A stretch of 64,000 nucleotides of DNA. Source: Ptiloglossa arizonensis (lineage: Eukaryota; Arthropoda; Insecta; Hymenoptera; Colletidae). The DNA is taken from assembly GCF_051014685.1 (NCBI RefSeq), contig NW_027478516.1, forward strand, positions 744,001 through 808,000, read 5' to 3'. Shown here piece after piece: positions 35,201-47,450 of this stretch. Below the pieces are notes generated by a model, which was not told the DNA's origin, searched no databases, and saw nothing but the letters and a program-made list of their open reading frames with translations. The position numbers and the translations under genes are program-made. How positions within the stretch are numbered: the stretch's first letter is position 1; every line of letters starts with the position of its first letter.

Positions 35201-37030
35201 TTCAGTTGCAACAGGAATTTCTCGAGCTCGTCAATCCGTTCGCGAGATATGGGAGTTTGAAGTTAAGGAATGATTGAGAAACCAGCAAAATTTTCGCAAG
35301 TCTGATACACGAAACCAATAACTGGAACGGCCTAGGGGAAAAGTACACACACCATTGTAATCGGGCCAGTTTCTACTTTCAAGTGCAAGAGGAATTTCTC
35401 CAGTTCGCCAATCCGTTCGCGAGGTATCGGAGTTTGAAGTTAAGGAATGGTTCGGGAAACCATCAACATTTTCGCAAGTCTGATACTCGAAACCAATAAC
35501 TGGAACGGCCTAGGGAAAAAGTACACACACCACTGTAATGGGGCGAGTTTCCAATTTCAGATGCAACAGGAATTTCTCGAGTTCGTCAATCCGTTCGCGA
35601 GATATGGGAGTTTGAATTTAAGGAATGGTTGAGAAACCTTAAATATTTTCGCAATTCTGATGCTAGAAACGAATAACTCGAATGACCTAGGGGAAAAATA
35701 CATACACCATTGTAATCGTGCAAGTTTTTACTTTCAGAGGCGACAGTAACTTCTCGAGTTCGTCAATCCGTTCGCGAGATATGGGAGATTGAAGTTAAGG
35801 AATGGTTGAGAAACCATCAAAATTTTCGCAATTCTGATGCTAGAAACGAATAACTGGAATGACCTAGGGGAAAAGTACACACACCATTGTAATCGGGCGA
35901 GTTTATACTTTCAGATGCAACAGGAATTTCTCGAGCTCGTCAATCCGTTCGCGAGATATCGGAGTTTGAAGTTAAGGAATGGTTGCGAAACCATCAAAAT
36001 TTTCGCAATTCTGTTGGTAGAATCGAATAACTGGAATGACCTAGGGGAAAAGTACACACACCATTGTAATCGGTAGACTTTCTACTTTCAGATGCAACAG
36101 GATATAATCGAGTTCGTCTATCCGTTCGCGAGATATGGGAGTTTGAAGTTAAGGAATGCTTGAGAAACCATCAAAATTTTCGAAAGTCTGATACTCGAAA
36201 CAGTAACTAAAAAGGGCTAGGGGAAAAACACAAATACCTTTGTAATCGGGCGAGTTTCTACTTTCAGATGCAACAGGAATTTCTCGAGTTCGTCAATCCG
36301 TTCGCTAGGTATCGGAGTTTGAAGTTAAGGAATGGTTGAGAAACCATCAAAATTTTCGCAAGTCTGATACTCGAAACCAATAACTACTATGGCCTAGGGC
36401 AGTAATACACATACCGTTGTAATCGGACGAGCTTCTGGTTTCAGATGCAACAGGAATTTCTCGAGTTCGTCAATCCGTTCGCGAGATATGGGAGTTTGAA
36501 GTTAAGAAATGGTTGAGAAACCATCAAAATTTTCGCAAGTCTGATACTCGAAAACAATAACTGGAACGGCCTAGGGGAAAAGTACACACACAATTGTAAT
36601 CAGGCAAGTTTCTACTTTCAGAAGCGACAGGAACTTCTCGCGTTCGCCAATCCGTTCGCGAGATATGGGACTTTGAAGTTAAGGAATGGTTGAGAAACCA
36701 TCAAAATTTTCCCAAGTCTGGTACTCGAAACTAATAACTGGAACGGCCTAGGGGAAAAGTACACACACCATTGTAATCGGGCAAGTTTCTACTTTCAGAA
36801 GCGACAGGAACTTCTCGAGTTCGCCAATCCGTTCGCGAGGTATCGGAGTTTGAAGTTAAGGAATGGTTGAGAAACCATCAAAATTTTCGCAAGTCTGATA
36901 CGCGAAACCAATAACTAGAAAGGCCTAGGGCAAAAATACACATACCGTTGTAATCGGACGAGTTTCTGCTTTCAGATACAACAGGAATTTCTCGAGTTCG
37001 TCAATCCGTTCGCGAGATATGGGAGTTTGA
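35200..37030 (+). repeat. Block shared with 37146-40216
   Basis: GGTTCGGGAAACC occurs at 35451 and 37398, exactly 11 x 177 (1947) apart, within a matched stretch of about 280 bp. TTTGAATTTAAGG with AACCTTAAAT at 35615 matches 38801 (3186, 18 x 177), ACAGTAACT at 36200 matches 39209 (3009, 17 x 177), and AAATTCAGG near 37030 matches 40216 (18 x 177 again). The right copy therefore lost one monomer (the TTGGTAGAATCG one) and has one more (the AATAGGGCAAG one). Confidence 0.8.
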
Positions 37031-37419
37031 AATTCAGGAACGGTTGAGAAAACATCAAAATTTTCGCAAAACTGACACTCGAAACCAATAACTGGAATGG
37101 CCTAGGGGAAAATTACACACACCATTCTAATGGGGCGAGTTTCTACTTTCAGTTGCAACAGGAATTTCTCGAGCTCGTCAATCCGTTCGCGAGATATGGG
37201 AGTTTGAAGTTAAGGAATGATTGAGAAACCAGCAAAATTTTCGCAAGTCTGATACACGAAACCAATAACTGGAACGGCCTAGGGGAAAAGTACACACACC
37301 ATTGTAATTTGGCCAGTTTCTACTTTCAAGTGCAAGAGGAATTTCTCCAGTTCGCCAATCCGTTCGCGAGGTATCGGAGTTTGAAGTTAAGGAATGGTTC
37401 GGGAAACCATCAACATTTT

Positions 37420-38525
37420 CGCAAGTCTGATACTCGAAACCAATAACTACTATGGCCTAGGGCAAAAATGCACATACCGTTGTAATCGGACGAGTTTATG
37501 CCTCTCAGATGCAACAGGAATTTCTCGAGTTCGTCACTTCGTTCGCGAGATATGGGAGTTTGAAATTAAGCAACGGTTGAGAAAACATCAAAATTTTCGC
37601 AAGTCTGATACTCGAAACCAATAACTGGAACGGCCTAGGGGAAAAGTACCAACACCGTTGTAATGGGGCGAGTTTCTACTTTCAGATGCAACAGGAATTT
37701 CTCGAGTTCGTCGATCCGTTCGCCAGATATGGGAGTTTGAAGTTAAGGAATGGTTGAGAAACCATCAAAATTTTCGCAAGTGTGATACTCGAAACCATAA
37801 CTGGAATGGCCTAGGGGAAAAGTACACACACCATTGTAATGAGGCGAGTTTCTACTTTCAGATGCAACAGGAACTTCTCGAGTTCGCCAATCCGTTCGCG
37901 AGGTATCGGAGTTTGAAGTTAAGGAACGGTTGAGAAACCATCAAAATTTTCGCAAAACTGATACTCGAAACCAATAACTGGAATGGCCTAGGGGAAAAGT
38001 ACAAACACCATTGTAATGGGGCGCGATTCTACTTTCAGATGCAACAGCAATTCCTCGAGTTCGTCAATCCTTTCGCGAGATATGGGAGTTTGAAGTTAAG
38101 GAATGGTTGAGAAACCATCAAAATTTTCGCAATTCTGATGCTAGAAACGAATAACTGGAATGACCTAGGGAAAAAGTACACACGCCATTGTAATGGGGCG
38201 AGTTTCTACATTCAGGTGCAACAGGAATTCCTCGAGTTCGTCAATCCGTTCGCGAGATATGGGAGTTTGAAGTTAAGGAATGGTTGAGAGACCATCACAG
38301 TTTTCGCAAGTCTGATACTCGAAACCAATAACTACTATGGCCTAGGGCATAAATGCACATACCGTTGTAATCGGACGAGTTTATGCCTCTCAGATGCAAC
38401 AGGAATTTCTCGAGTTCGTCAATTCGTTCGCGAGATATGGGAGTTTGAAATTAAGCAACGGTTGAGAAAACATCAAAATTTTCGCAAGTCTGATACTCGA
38501 AACCAATAACTGGAACGGCCTAGGG
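37420..38525 (+). repeat. 885-bp spaced duplication
   Basis: The ATGCACATACC/TTTATGCCTCTCAG monomer occurs at 37469 and 38354, 5 x 177 apart; about 220 bp match on each side, including AAATTAAGCAACGG. The middle monomers are of mixed origin. Confidence 0.65.
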
Positions 38526-39069
38526 AAAAAGTACACACACCACTGTAATGGGGCGAGTTTCCAATTTCAGATGCAACAGGAATTTCTCGAGTTCGTCAAT
38601 CCGTTCGCGAGATATGGGAGTTTGAAGTTAAGGAATGGTTGAGAAACCATCAAAATTTTCGCAAGTGTGATACTCGAAACCATAACTGGAATGGCCTAGG
38701 GGAAAAGTACACACACCATTGTAATGAGGCGAGTTTCTACTTTCAGATGCAACAGGAATTCCTCGAGTTCGTCAATCCGTTCGCGAGATATGGGAGTTTG
38801 AATTTAAGGAATGGTTGAGAAACCTTAAATATTTTCGCAATTCTGATGCTAGAAACGAATAACTCGAATGACCTAGGGGAAAAATACATACACCATTGTA
38901 ATCGTGCAAGTTTTTACTTTCAGAGGCGACAGTAACTTCTCGAGTTCGTCAATCCGTTCGCGAGATATGGGAGATTGAAGTTAAGGAATGGTTGAGAAAC
39001 CATCAAAATTTTCGCAATTCTGATGCTAGAAACGAATAACTGGAATGACCTAGGGAAAAAGTACACACA

Positions 39070-42000
39070 CCATTGTAATCGGTAGACTTTCTACTTTCAG
39101 ATGCAACAGGATATAATCGAGTTCGTCTATCCGTTCGCGAGATATGGGAGTTTGAAGTTAAGGAATGCTTGAGAAACCATCAAAATTTTCGAAAGTCTGA
39201 TACTCGAAACAGTAACTAAAAAGGGCTAGGGGAAAAACACAAATACCTTTGTAATCGGGCGAGTTTCTACTTTCAGATGCAACAGGAATTTCTCGAGTTC
39301 GTCAATCCGTTCGCGAGGTATCGGAGTTTGAAGTTAAGGAATGGTTGAGAAACCAACAAAATTTTCGCAAGTCTGATACTCGAAACCAATAACTGGAACG
39401 GCCTAGGGGAAAAGTACACACACCATTGTAATAGGGCAAGTTTCTACTTTCAGAAGCGACAGGAACTTCTCGAGTTCGCCAATCCGTTCGCGAGGTATCG
39501 GAGTTTGAAGTTAAGGAATGGTTGAGAAACCATCAAAATTTTCGCAAGTCTGATACTCGAAACCAATAACTACTATGGCCTAGGGCAGTAATACACATAC
39601 CGTTGTAATCGGACGAGCTTCTGGTTTCAGATGCAACAGGAATTTCTCGAGTTCGTCAATCCGTTCGCGAGATATGGGAGTTTGAAGTTAAGAAATGGTT
39701 GAGAAACCATCAAAATTTTCGCAAGTCTGATACTCGAAACCAACAACTGGAACGGCCTAGGGGAAAAGTACACACACAATTGTAATCAGGCAAGTTTCTA
39801 CTTTCAGAAGCGACAGGAACTTCTCGCGTTCGCCAATCCGTTCGCGAGATATGGGACTTTGAAGTTAAGGAATGGTTGAGAAACCATCAAAATTTTCGCA
39901 AGTCTGGTACTCGAAACTAATAACTGGAACGGCCTAGGGGAAAAGTACACACACCACTGTAATCGGGCAAGTTTCTACTTTCAGAAGCGACAGGAACTTC
40001 TCGAGTTCGCCAATCCGTTCGCGAGGTATCGGAGTTTGAAGTTAAGGAATGGTTGAGAAACCATCAAAATTTTCGCAAGTCTGATACGCGAAACCAATAA
40101 CTAGAAAGGCCTAGGGCAAAAATACACATACCGTTGTAATCGGACGAGTTTCTGCTTTCAGATACAACAGGAATTTCTCGAGTTCGTCAATCCGTTCGCG
40201 AGATATGGGAGTTTGAAATTCAGGAACGGTTGAGAAAACATCAAAATTTTCGCAAGTCTGATACTCGAAACCAATAACTGGAACGACCTAGGGGAAAAGT
40301 ACACACACCATTGTAATCGGGCAAGTTTCTACTTTCAGAGACGACAGGAACTTCTCGAGTTCGCCAATCCGTTCGCGAGGTATCGGAGTTTCAAGTTAAG
40401 GAATGGTTGAGAAACCAACAAAATTTTAGCAAGCCTGTAACTCGAAACCAATAACTACTATGGCCCAGGGCAAAAATACACATATCGTTGTAATCGGGCG
40501 TGTTTCTGCTTTCAGATGCAATAGGAAATTCTCGAGTTCGTAAATCCGTTCGCGAGACATGGGAGTTTGAAATTAAGGAACGGTTGAGTAACCATCAAAA
40601 TTTTCGCAAGTCTGACACTCGAAACCAATAACTACAAAGGCTTAGGGGTAAAATACACATACCGTTGTAATCGGGAGAGTTTCTTCTTCCAAATGCAACC
40701 GGAATTTCTCGTGTTCGTCAATCCGTTCGCGAGATATGGGTGCTTGAAGGTAAGGAATGGTTGAGAAACCATCAAAATTTTCTCAAGTCTGACACTCGAA
40801 ACCAATAACTACAATGGCCTAGGGGAAAAATTCACATAGCGTTGTAATCGGGAGAGTTTCTATTTTCAGATGCAACAGAAATTTTTCGGAGTCGTGAATC
40901 CGTTCGCGAAATATGGGAGTTTGGAGTTAAGGAATGGTTGAGAAACCATAAAAATTTTCGCAAGTCTGATACTCGAAACCAATAACTGGAATGACCTAGG
41001 GGAAAAGTACACACACCATTCTAATCGGTCGAGTTTCTACTTTCAGATGCAACAGGAAATAATCGATTTCGTCAATCCATTCGCGAGATATGGGAGTTTG
41101 AAGTTAAGGAATGGTTGAGAAACCATCAAAATTTTCGCAAGTCTGATACTCGAAACCAATAACTACTATACCCTAGGGCAAAAATACTCATACCGTTGTA
41201 ATCGGACGAGTTTCTGCTTTCAGATGCAACAGGAATTTCACGAGTTCGTCAATCCGTTCGCGAGTTATGGGAGTTTGAAGTTAAGGAATGGTTGAGAAAC
41301 CATCATAATTATCACAAGTCTGTTACACGAAACCAATAACAGGAATGGCCTAGGGGAAAAGTACACACACCATTGTAATCGGGCGAGTTTCTACTTTCAG
41401 ATACAATAGGAAATAATCGAGTTCGTCAATCCGTTCGCGAGATATGGGAGTTTGAAATTAAGGAATGGTTGAGAAACCATCAAAATTTTCGCAAATCTAA
41501 TACTCGAAACCAATAACTGGAACGGCCTAGGGGAAAAGTACACACACCATTGTAATCGGGCAAGTTTCTACTTTCAGATGCAACAGGAATTTCTCGAGTT
41601 CGTCAATCCGTTCGCGAGATGTGGGAGTTTGAAGTTAAGGAATGGTTGAGAAACCATCAAAATTTTCGCAAGTCTGATACTCGAAACCAACAACTACAAA
41701 GGCTTAGGGGAAAAATACACATACCGCTGTAATCGGGAGAGTTTCAACTTCCAGATGCAACCGGAATTGCTCGAGTTCGTCAATCCGTTTGCGAGATATG
41801 TGGGTTTGAAGTTAAGGAATGGTTGAGAAACCGTAAAAATTTTCGCAAGTCTGATACTCGAAACCCATAACTAGAAAGGCCTACGGGAAGATTACACATA
41901 CGTTTGTAATCGGGCGAGTTTCCACTATCAGATGCAACAGGAATTTCTCGAGTTCCTCAATCCGTTCGCGAGGTATGGGAGTTCGAAGTTAAGGAATGGT

Positions 42001-42570
42001 TGAGAAACCATCAAAATTTTCGCAAATCTGTTACTCGAAACCAATAACTGGAACGGCCTAGGGGAAAAGTACAAACACCGTTGTAATGGGGCGAGTTTCT
42101 ACTTTCAGATGCAACAGGAATTTCTCGAGTTCGTCAATCCGTTCGCGAGATATGGGAGTTTGAAATTAAGGAATGGTTGAGAAACCATCAAAATTTTCGC
42201 AATTCTGATGCTAGAAACGAATAACTGGAATGACCTAGGGGAAAAGTACACACACCATTCTAATCGGTCGAGTTTCTACTTTCAGATGCAACAGGAAATA
42301 ATCGAGTTCGTCAATCCGTTCGCGAGATATGGGAGTTTGAAGTTAAGGAATGGTTGAGAAACCATCAAAATTACCGCAAGTCTGTTACACGAAACCAATA
42401 ACAGGAATGGCCTAGGGGAAAAGTACACACACCATTGTAATCGGGCGGCGTTTCTAGTTTCAGATACAACAGGAATTTCTCGAGTTCGTCACTCCCTTCG
42501 CGAGATATGGGTGCTTGAAGGTAAGGAATGGTTGAGAAACCATCAAAATTTTCTCAAGTCTGACACTCGA
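39070..42570 (+). repeat. Segmental block, right copy
   Basis: Partner of 26870-30180. The right copy holds the AATAGGGCAAG monomer as the left does, which the middle copy at 36 kb lacks. It also has monomers not in the left copy, such as the TTCTTCTTCC monomer near 40690 and the AAATTTTTCGGAGTCG monomer near 40880. Confidence 0.8.
40493..40509 (+). promoter_or_regulatory. CENP-B-box-like stretch, 8 of 9 core bases
   Basis: This copy reads TATCGTTGTAATCGGGC in a class B monomer with GGCCCAGGGC in place of GGCCTAGGGC. It is probably an independent origin of the better match, since the monomer class differs from those at 3815 and 6938. Confidence 0.3.
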
Positions 42571-45030
42571 AACCAATAACTACAATGGCCTAGGGGAAAA
42601 ATTCACATAGCGTTGTAATCGGGAGAGTTTCTATTTCAGATGCAACAGAAATTTTTCGGAGTCGTGAATCCGTTCGCGAAATATGGGAGTAAGGAATGGT
42701 TGAGAAACCATAAAAATTTTCGCAAGTCTGATACTCGAAACCAATAACTGGAATGACCTAGGGGAAAAGTACACACACCATTCTAATCGGTCGAGTTTCT
42801 ACTTTCAGATGCAACAGGAAATAATCGAGTTCGTCAATCCGTTCGCGAGATATGGGAGTTTGAAATTAAGGAATGGTTGAGAAACCATCAAAATTTTCGC
42901 AAATCTAATACTCGAAACCAATAACTGAAACGGCCTAGGGGAAAAGTACACACACCATTGTAATCGGGCAAGTTTCTACTTTCAGATGCAACAGGAACTT
43001 CTCGAGATCGCCAATCCGTTCGCGAGGTATCGGAGTTTGAAGTTAAGGAATGGTTGAGAAACCATCAAAATTTTCGCAAATCTGATACTCGATACCAGTA
43101 ATTACTATGGCCTAGGGCAAAAATACACATACCGTTGTAATCGGACGAGTTTCTGGTTTCAGATGCAACAGGAATTTCTCGAGTTCGTCAATCCGTTCGC
43201 GAGATATGGGAGTTTGAAATTAAGGAACGGTTGAGTAACCATCAAAATTTTCGCAAGTCTGATACTCGAAACCAATAACTACAAAGGCTTAGGGGTAAAA
43301 TACACATACCGTTGTAATCGGGAGAGTTTCTTCTTCCAGATGCAACCGGATTTTCTCGTGTTCGTCAATCCGTACGCGAGATATGGGAGTTTGAAATTAA
43401 GGAATGGTTGAGAAACCATCACAATTTTCGCAAGTCTGATACTCGAAACCAACAACTACAAAGGCTTAGGGGAAAAATACACATACCGCTGTAATCGGGA
43501 GAGTTTCAACTTCCAGATGCAACCGGAATTGCTCGAGTTCGTCAATCCGTTTGCGAGATATGTGGGTTTGAAGTTAAGGAATGGTTGAGAAACCGTAAAA
43601 ATTTTCGCAAGTCTGATACTCGAAACCCATAACTAGAAAGGCCTACGGGAAGATTACACATACGTTTGTAATCGGGCGAGTTTCCACTATCAGTAGCAAC
43701 AGGAATTTCTCGAGTTCCTCAATCCGTTCGCGAGGTATGGGAGTTCGAAGTTAAGGAATGGTTGAGAAACCATCAAAATTTTCGCAAATCTGTTACTCGA
43801 AACCAATAACTGGAACGGCCTAGGGGAAAGTACAAACACCGTTGTAATGGGGCGAGTTTCTACTTTCAGATGCAACAGGAATTTCTCGAGTTCGTCAATC
43901 CGTTCGCGAGATATGGGAGTTTGAAATTAAGGAATGGTTGAGAAACCATCAAAATTTTCGCAATTCTGATGCTAGAAACGAATAACTGGAATGACCTAGG
44001 GGAAAAGTACACACACCATTCTAATCGGTCGAGTTTCTACTTTCAGATGCAACAGGAAATAATCGAGTTCGTCAATCCGTTCGCGAGATATGGGAGTTTG
44101 AAGTTAAGGAATGGTTGAGAAACCATCAAAATTACCGCAAGTCTGTTACGCGAAACCAATAACAGGAATGGCCTAGGGGAAAAGTACACACACCATTGTA
44201 ATCGGGCGCGTTTCTAGTTTCAGATACAACAGGAATTTCTCGAGTTCGTCACTCCCTTCGCGAGATATGGGTGCTTGAAGGTAAGGAATGGTTGAGAAAC
44301 CATCAAAATTTTCTCAAGTCTGACACTCGAAACCAATAACTACAATGGCCTAGGGGAAAAATTCACATAGCGTTGTAATCGGGAGAGTTTCTATTTTCAG
44401 ATGCAACAGAAATTTTTCGGAGTCGTGAATCCGTTCGCGAAATATGGGAGTTTGGAGTTAAGGAATGGTTGAGAAACCATCAAAATTTTCGCAATCTAAT
44501 ACTCGAAACCAATAACTGAAACGGCCTAGGGGAAAAGTACACACACCATTGTAATCGGGCAAGTTTCTACTTTCAGATGCAACAGGAACTTCTCGAGATC
44601 GCCAATCCGTTCGCGAGGTATCGGAGTTTGAAGTTAAGGAATGGTTGAGAAACCATCAAAATTTTCGCAAATCTGATACTCGATACCAGTAATTACTATG
44701 GCCTAGGGCAAAAATACACATACCGTTGTAATCGGACGAGTTTCTGGTTTCAGATGCAACAGGAATTTCTCGAGTTCGTCAATCCGTTCGCGAGATATGG
44801 GAGTTTGAAATTAAGGAACGGTTGAGTAACCATCAAAATTTTCGCAAGTCTGATACTCGAAACCAATAACTACAAAGGCTTAGGGGTAAAATACACATAC
44901 CGTTGTAATCGGGAGAGTTTCTTCTTCCAGATGCAACCGGATTTTCTCGTGTTCGTCAATCCGTACGCGAGATATGGGAGTTTGAAATTAAGGAATGGTT
45001 GAGAAACCATCACAATTTTCGCAAGTCTGA
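41670..45030 (+). repeat. 1.76-kb (10-monomer) duplication
   Basis: AACCGTAAAAATT at 41829 and 43591 and TTACCGCAAG at 42371 and 44132 give a shift of 1762 then 1761. Ten monomers are 1770; the shortfall is explained by visible indels: minus 8 at 42690, plus 1 at GGGCGGCG near 42446, minus 1 at CTATTTCAG near 42632 and minus 1 at GGGGAAAGTAC near 43825. The second unit lacks one monomer, so later markers (GCAAATCTAATAC, AACTGAAACGG) are only about nine monomers apart. Confidence 0.85.
42686..42695 (+). repeat. 8-bp deletion at a short direct repeat
   Basis: The related copies read GGGAGTTTGGAGTTAAGG; here it is GGGAGTAAGG. One of two GGAGT repeats and the bases between were lost, which is the pattern of slippage or microhomology repair. 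The second unit, at about 44445, retains the full form. Confidence 0.85.
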
Positions 45031-47450
45031 TACTCGAAACCAATAACTACAATGGCCTAGGGGAAAAATACACATAGCGTTGTAATCGGGAGAGTTTCTT
45101 CTTCCAGATGCAACCGGAATTTCTCGTGTTCGTCAATCCGTTCGCGAGATATGGGAGTTTGAAATTAAGGAATGGTTGAGAAACCATTACAATTTTCGCA
45201 AGTCTGATACTCGAAACCAATAACTACAATGGCCTAGGGGAAAAATACACATAGCGTTGTAATCGGGAGAGTTTCTATTTTCAGATGCAACAGAAATTTT
45301 TCGGAGTCGTCAATCCGTTCGCGAAATATGGGAGTTTGGAGTTAAGGAATGGTTGAGAAACCATAAAAATTTTCGCAAGTCTGATACTCGAAACCAATAA
45401 CTACTATGGCCTAGCGCAAAAATACACAAACCGTTGTAATCGGACGAGGTTCTGGTTTCAGATGCAACAGGAATTTCTCGAGTTCGTCATTCCGTTCGCG
45501 AGATATGGGTGTTTGAAGGTAAGGAATGGTTGAGAAATCATCAAAATTCTCGCAATTCTGATACTCGAAACCAATAACTGCTATGGCCTAGGGCAAAAAC
45601 ACACATACCGTTGTAATCGGACGGGTTTCTGGTTTCAGATGCAACAGGAATTTCTCGAGTTCGTCATTCCGTTCGCGAGATATGGGTGTTTGAAGGTAAG
45701 GAATGGTTGAGAAACCATCAAAATTTTCGTTCGTCTGATACTCGAAACCAATAACTACTATGGCCTAGCGCAAAAATACACAAACCGTTGTAATCGGACG
45801 AGGTTCTGGTTTCAGATGCAACCGGAATTTCTCGTGTTCGTCAATCCGTTCACGAGATATGGGAGTTTGAAATTAAGGAATGGTTGAGAAACCATCACAA
45901 TTTTCGCAAGTCTGATACTAGAAACCAATAACTACTATGGCCTAGGGGGAAAATACACATACCTTTGTAATCGCGCGAGTTTCTACTTTCAGATGCAACA
46001 GGAATTTCTCGAGTTCGTCAATCCGTTCGCGAGATATGGGAGATTGAAGTTAAGGAATGGTTGAGAAACCATCAAAATTTTCGCAATTCTGATGCTAGAA
46101 ACGAATAACTGGAATGACCTAGGGGAAAAGTACACACACCATTCTAATCGGTCGAGTTTCTACTTTCAGATGCAACAGGAAATAATCGAGTTCGTCAATC
46201 CGTTCGCGAGATATGGGAGTTAGAGGTTAAGGAACGCTTGAGAAACCATCAAAATTTTCGCAAGTCTGATACTCGAAACCAATAACTACAATGGCCTAGG
46301 GGAAAAATACACATAGCGTTGTAATCGGGAGAGTTTCTATTTTCAGATGCAACAGAAATTTTTCGGAGTCGTCAATCCGTTTGCGAAATATGGGAGTTTG
46401 GAGTTAAGGAATGGTTGAGAAACCATAAAAATTTTTGCAAGTCTGATACACGAAACCAATAATTACAAAGGCTTAGGGGAAAAATACACATACCTTTGTA
46501 ATCGGTCGACTTTCTACTTTCATATGCAACAGGAAATAATCGAGTTCGTCAATCCGTTCGCGAGATATGGGAGTTTGAAGTTAAGGAATGCTTGAGAAAC
46601 AATCACAATTTTCGCAAGTCTGATACTCGAAACCAATCACTACTGCGGCCTAGGGGAAAAATACATATACCTTTGTAATTGGGCGAGTTTCTACTTTCAG
46701 ATGCAACAGGAACTTCTTGAGTATGTCAACCCGTTCGCGAGATATGGGATTTTGAAGTTAAGGAATGGTTGAGAATCCATCACAATTTTCGCAAGTCTGA
46801 TACTCGAAAACAATTACTACTATGGCCTAGGGGAAAAATACACATACCTTTGTAATCGGGCGAGTTTCTACTTTCAGATGCAACAGGAGTTTCTCGAGTT
46901 CGTCAATCCGTTCGCGAGATATGGGAGTTTGAAGTTAAGGAATGCTTGAGAAACCATCAAAATTTTCGCAAGTCTGATACTCGAAACCAATAACTACAAA
47001 GGCCTAGGGGAAAAAAACACATACCTTTGTAATCGGGCGAGTTTCTACTTTCAGATGCAACAGGAATTTCTCGAGTTCGTCATTCCGTTCGCGAGATATG
47101 GGTGTTTGAAGGTAAGGAATGGTTGAGAAACCATCAAAATTTTCGTTCGTCTGATACTCGAAACCAATAACTGGAATGGCCTAGGGCAAAAGTACACATA
47201 CGTTTGTAATCGGGCGAGTTTCTACTTTCAGATGCAAGAGGAATTTCTCGATTTCGTCAATCCGTTCGCGAGATATGGGAGTTTTAAATTAAGCAATGGT
47301 TGAGAAACCATCACAATTTTCGCAAGTCTGATACTCGAAACCAATTACTACTATGGCCTAGGGGAAAAATACACATTCCTTTGCAATCGCGCGAGTTTCT
47401 ACTTTCAGATGTTACAGGAATTTTTCGAGTTCGTCAATCCGTTCGCGAGA
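45030..47450 (+). repeat. Mixed monomers with a 354-bp dimer pair
   Basis: CTAGCGCAAA with GGACGAGGTTCTGG occurs at 45411 and 45765, 2 x 177 apart. AATACACATAGCG monomers recur near 45070, 45250 and 46310. The rest is monomeric class B, C and D sequence. Confidence 0.65.
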
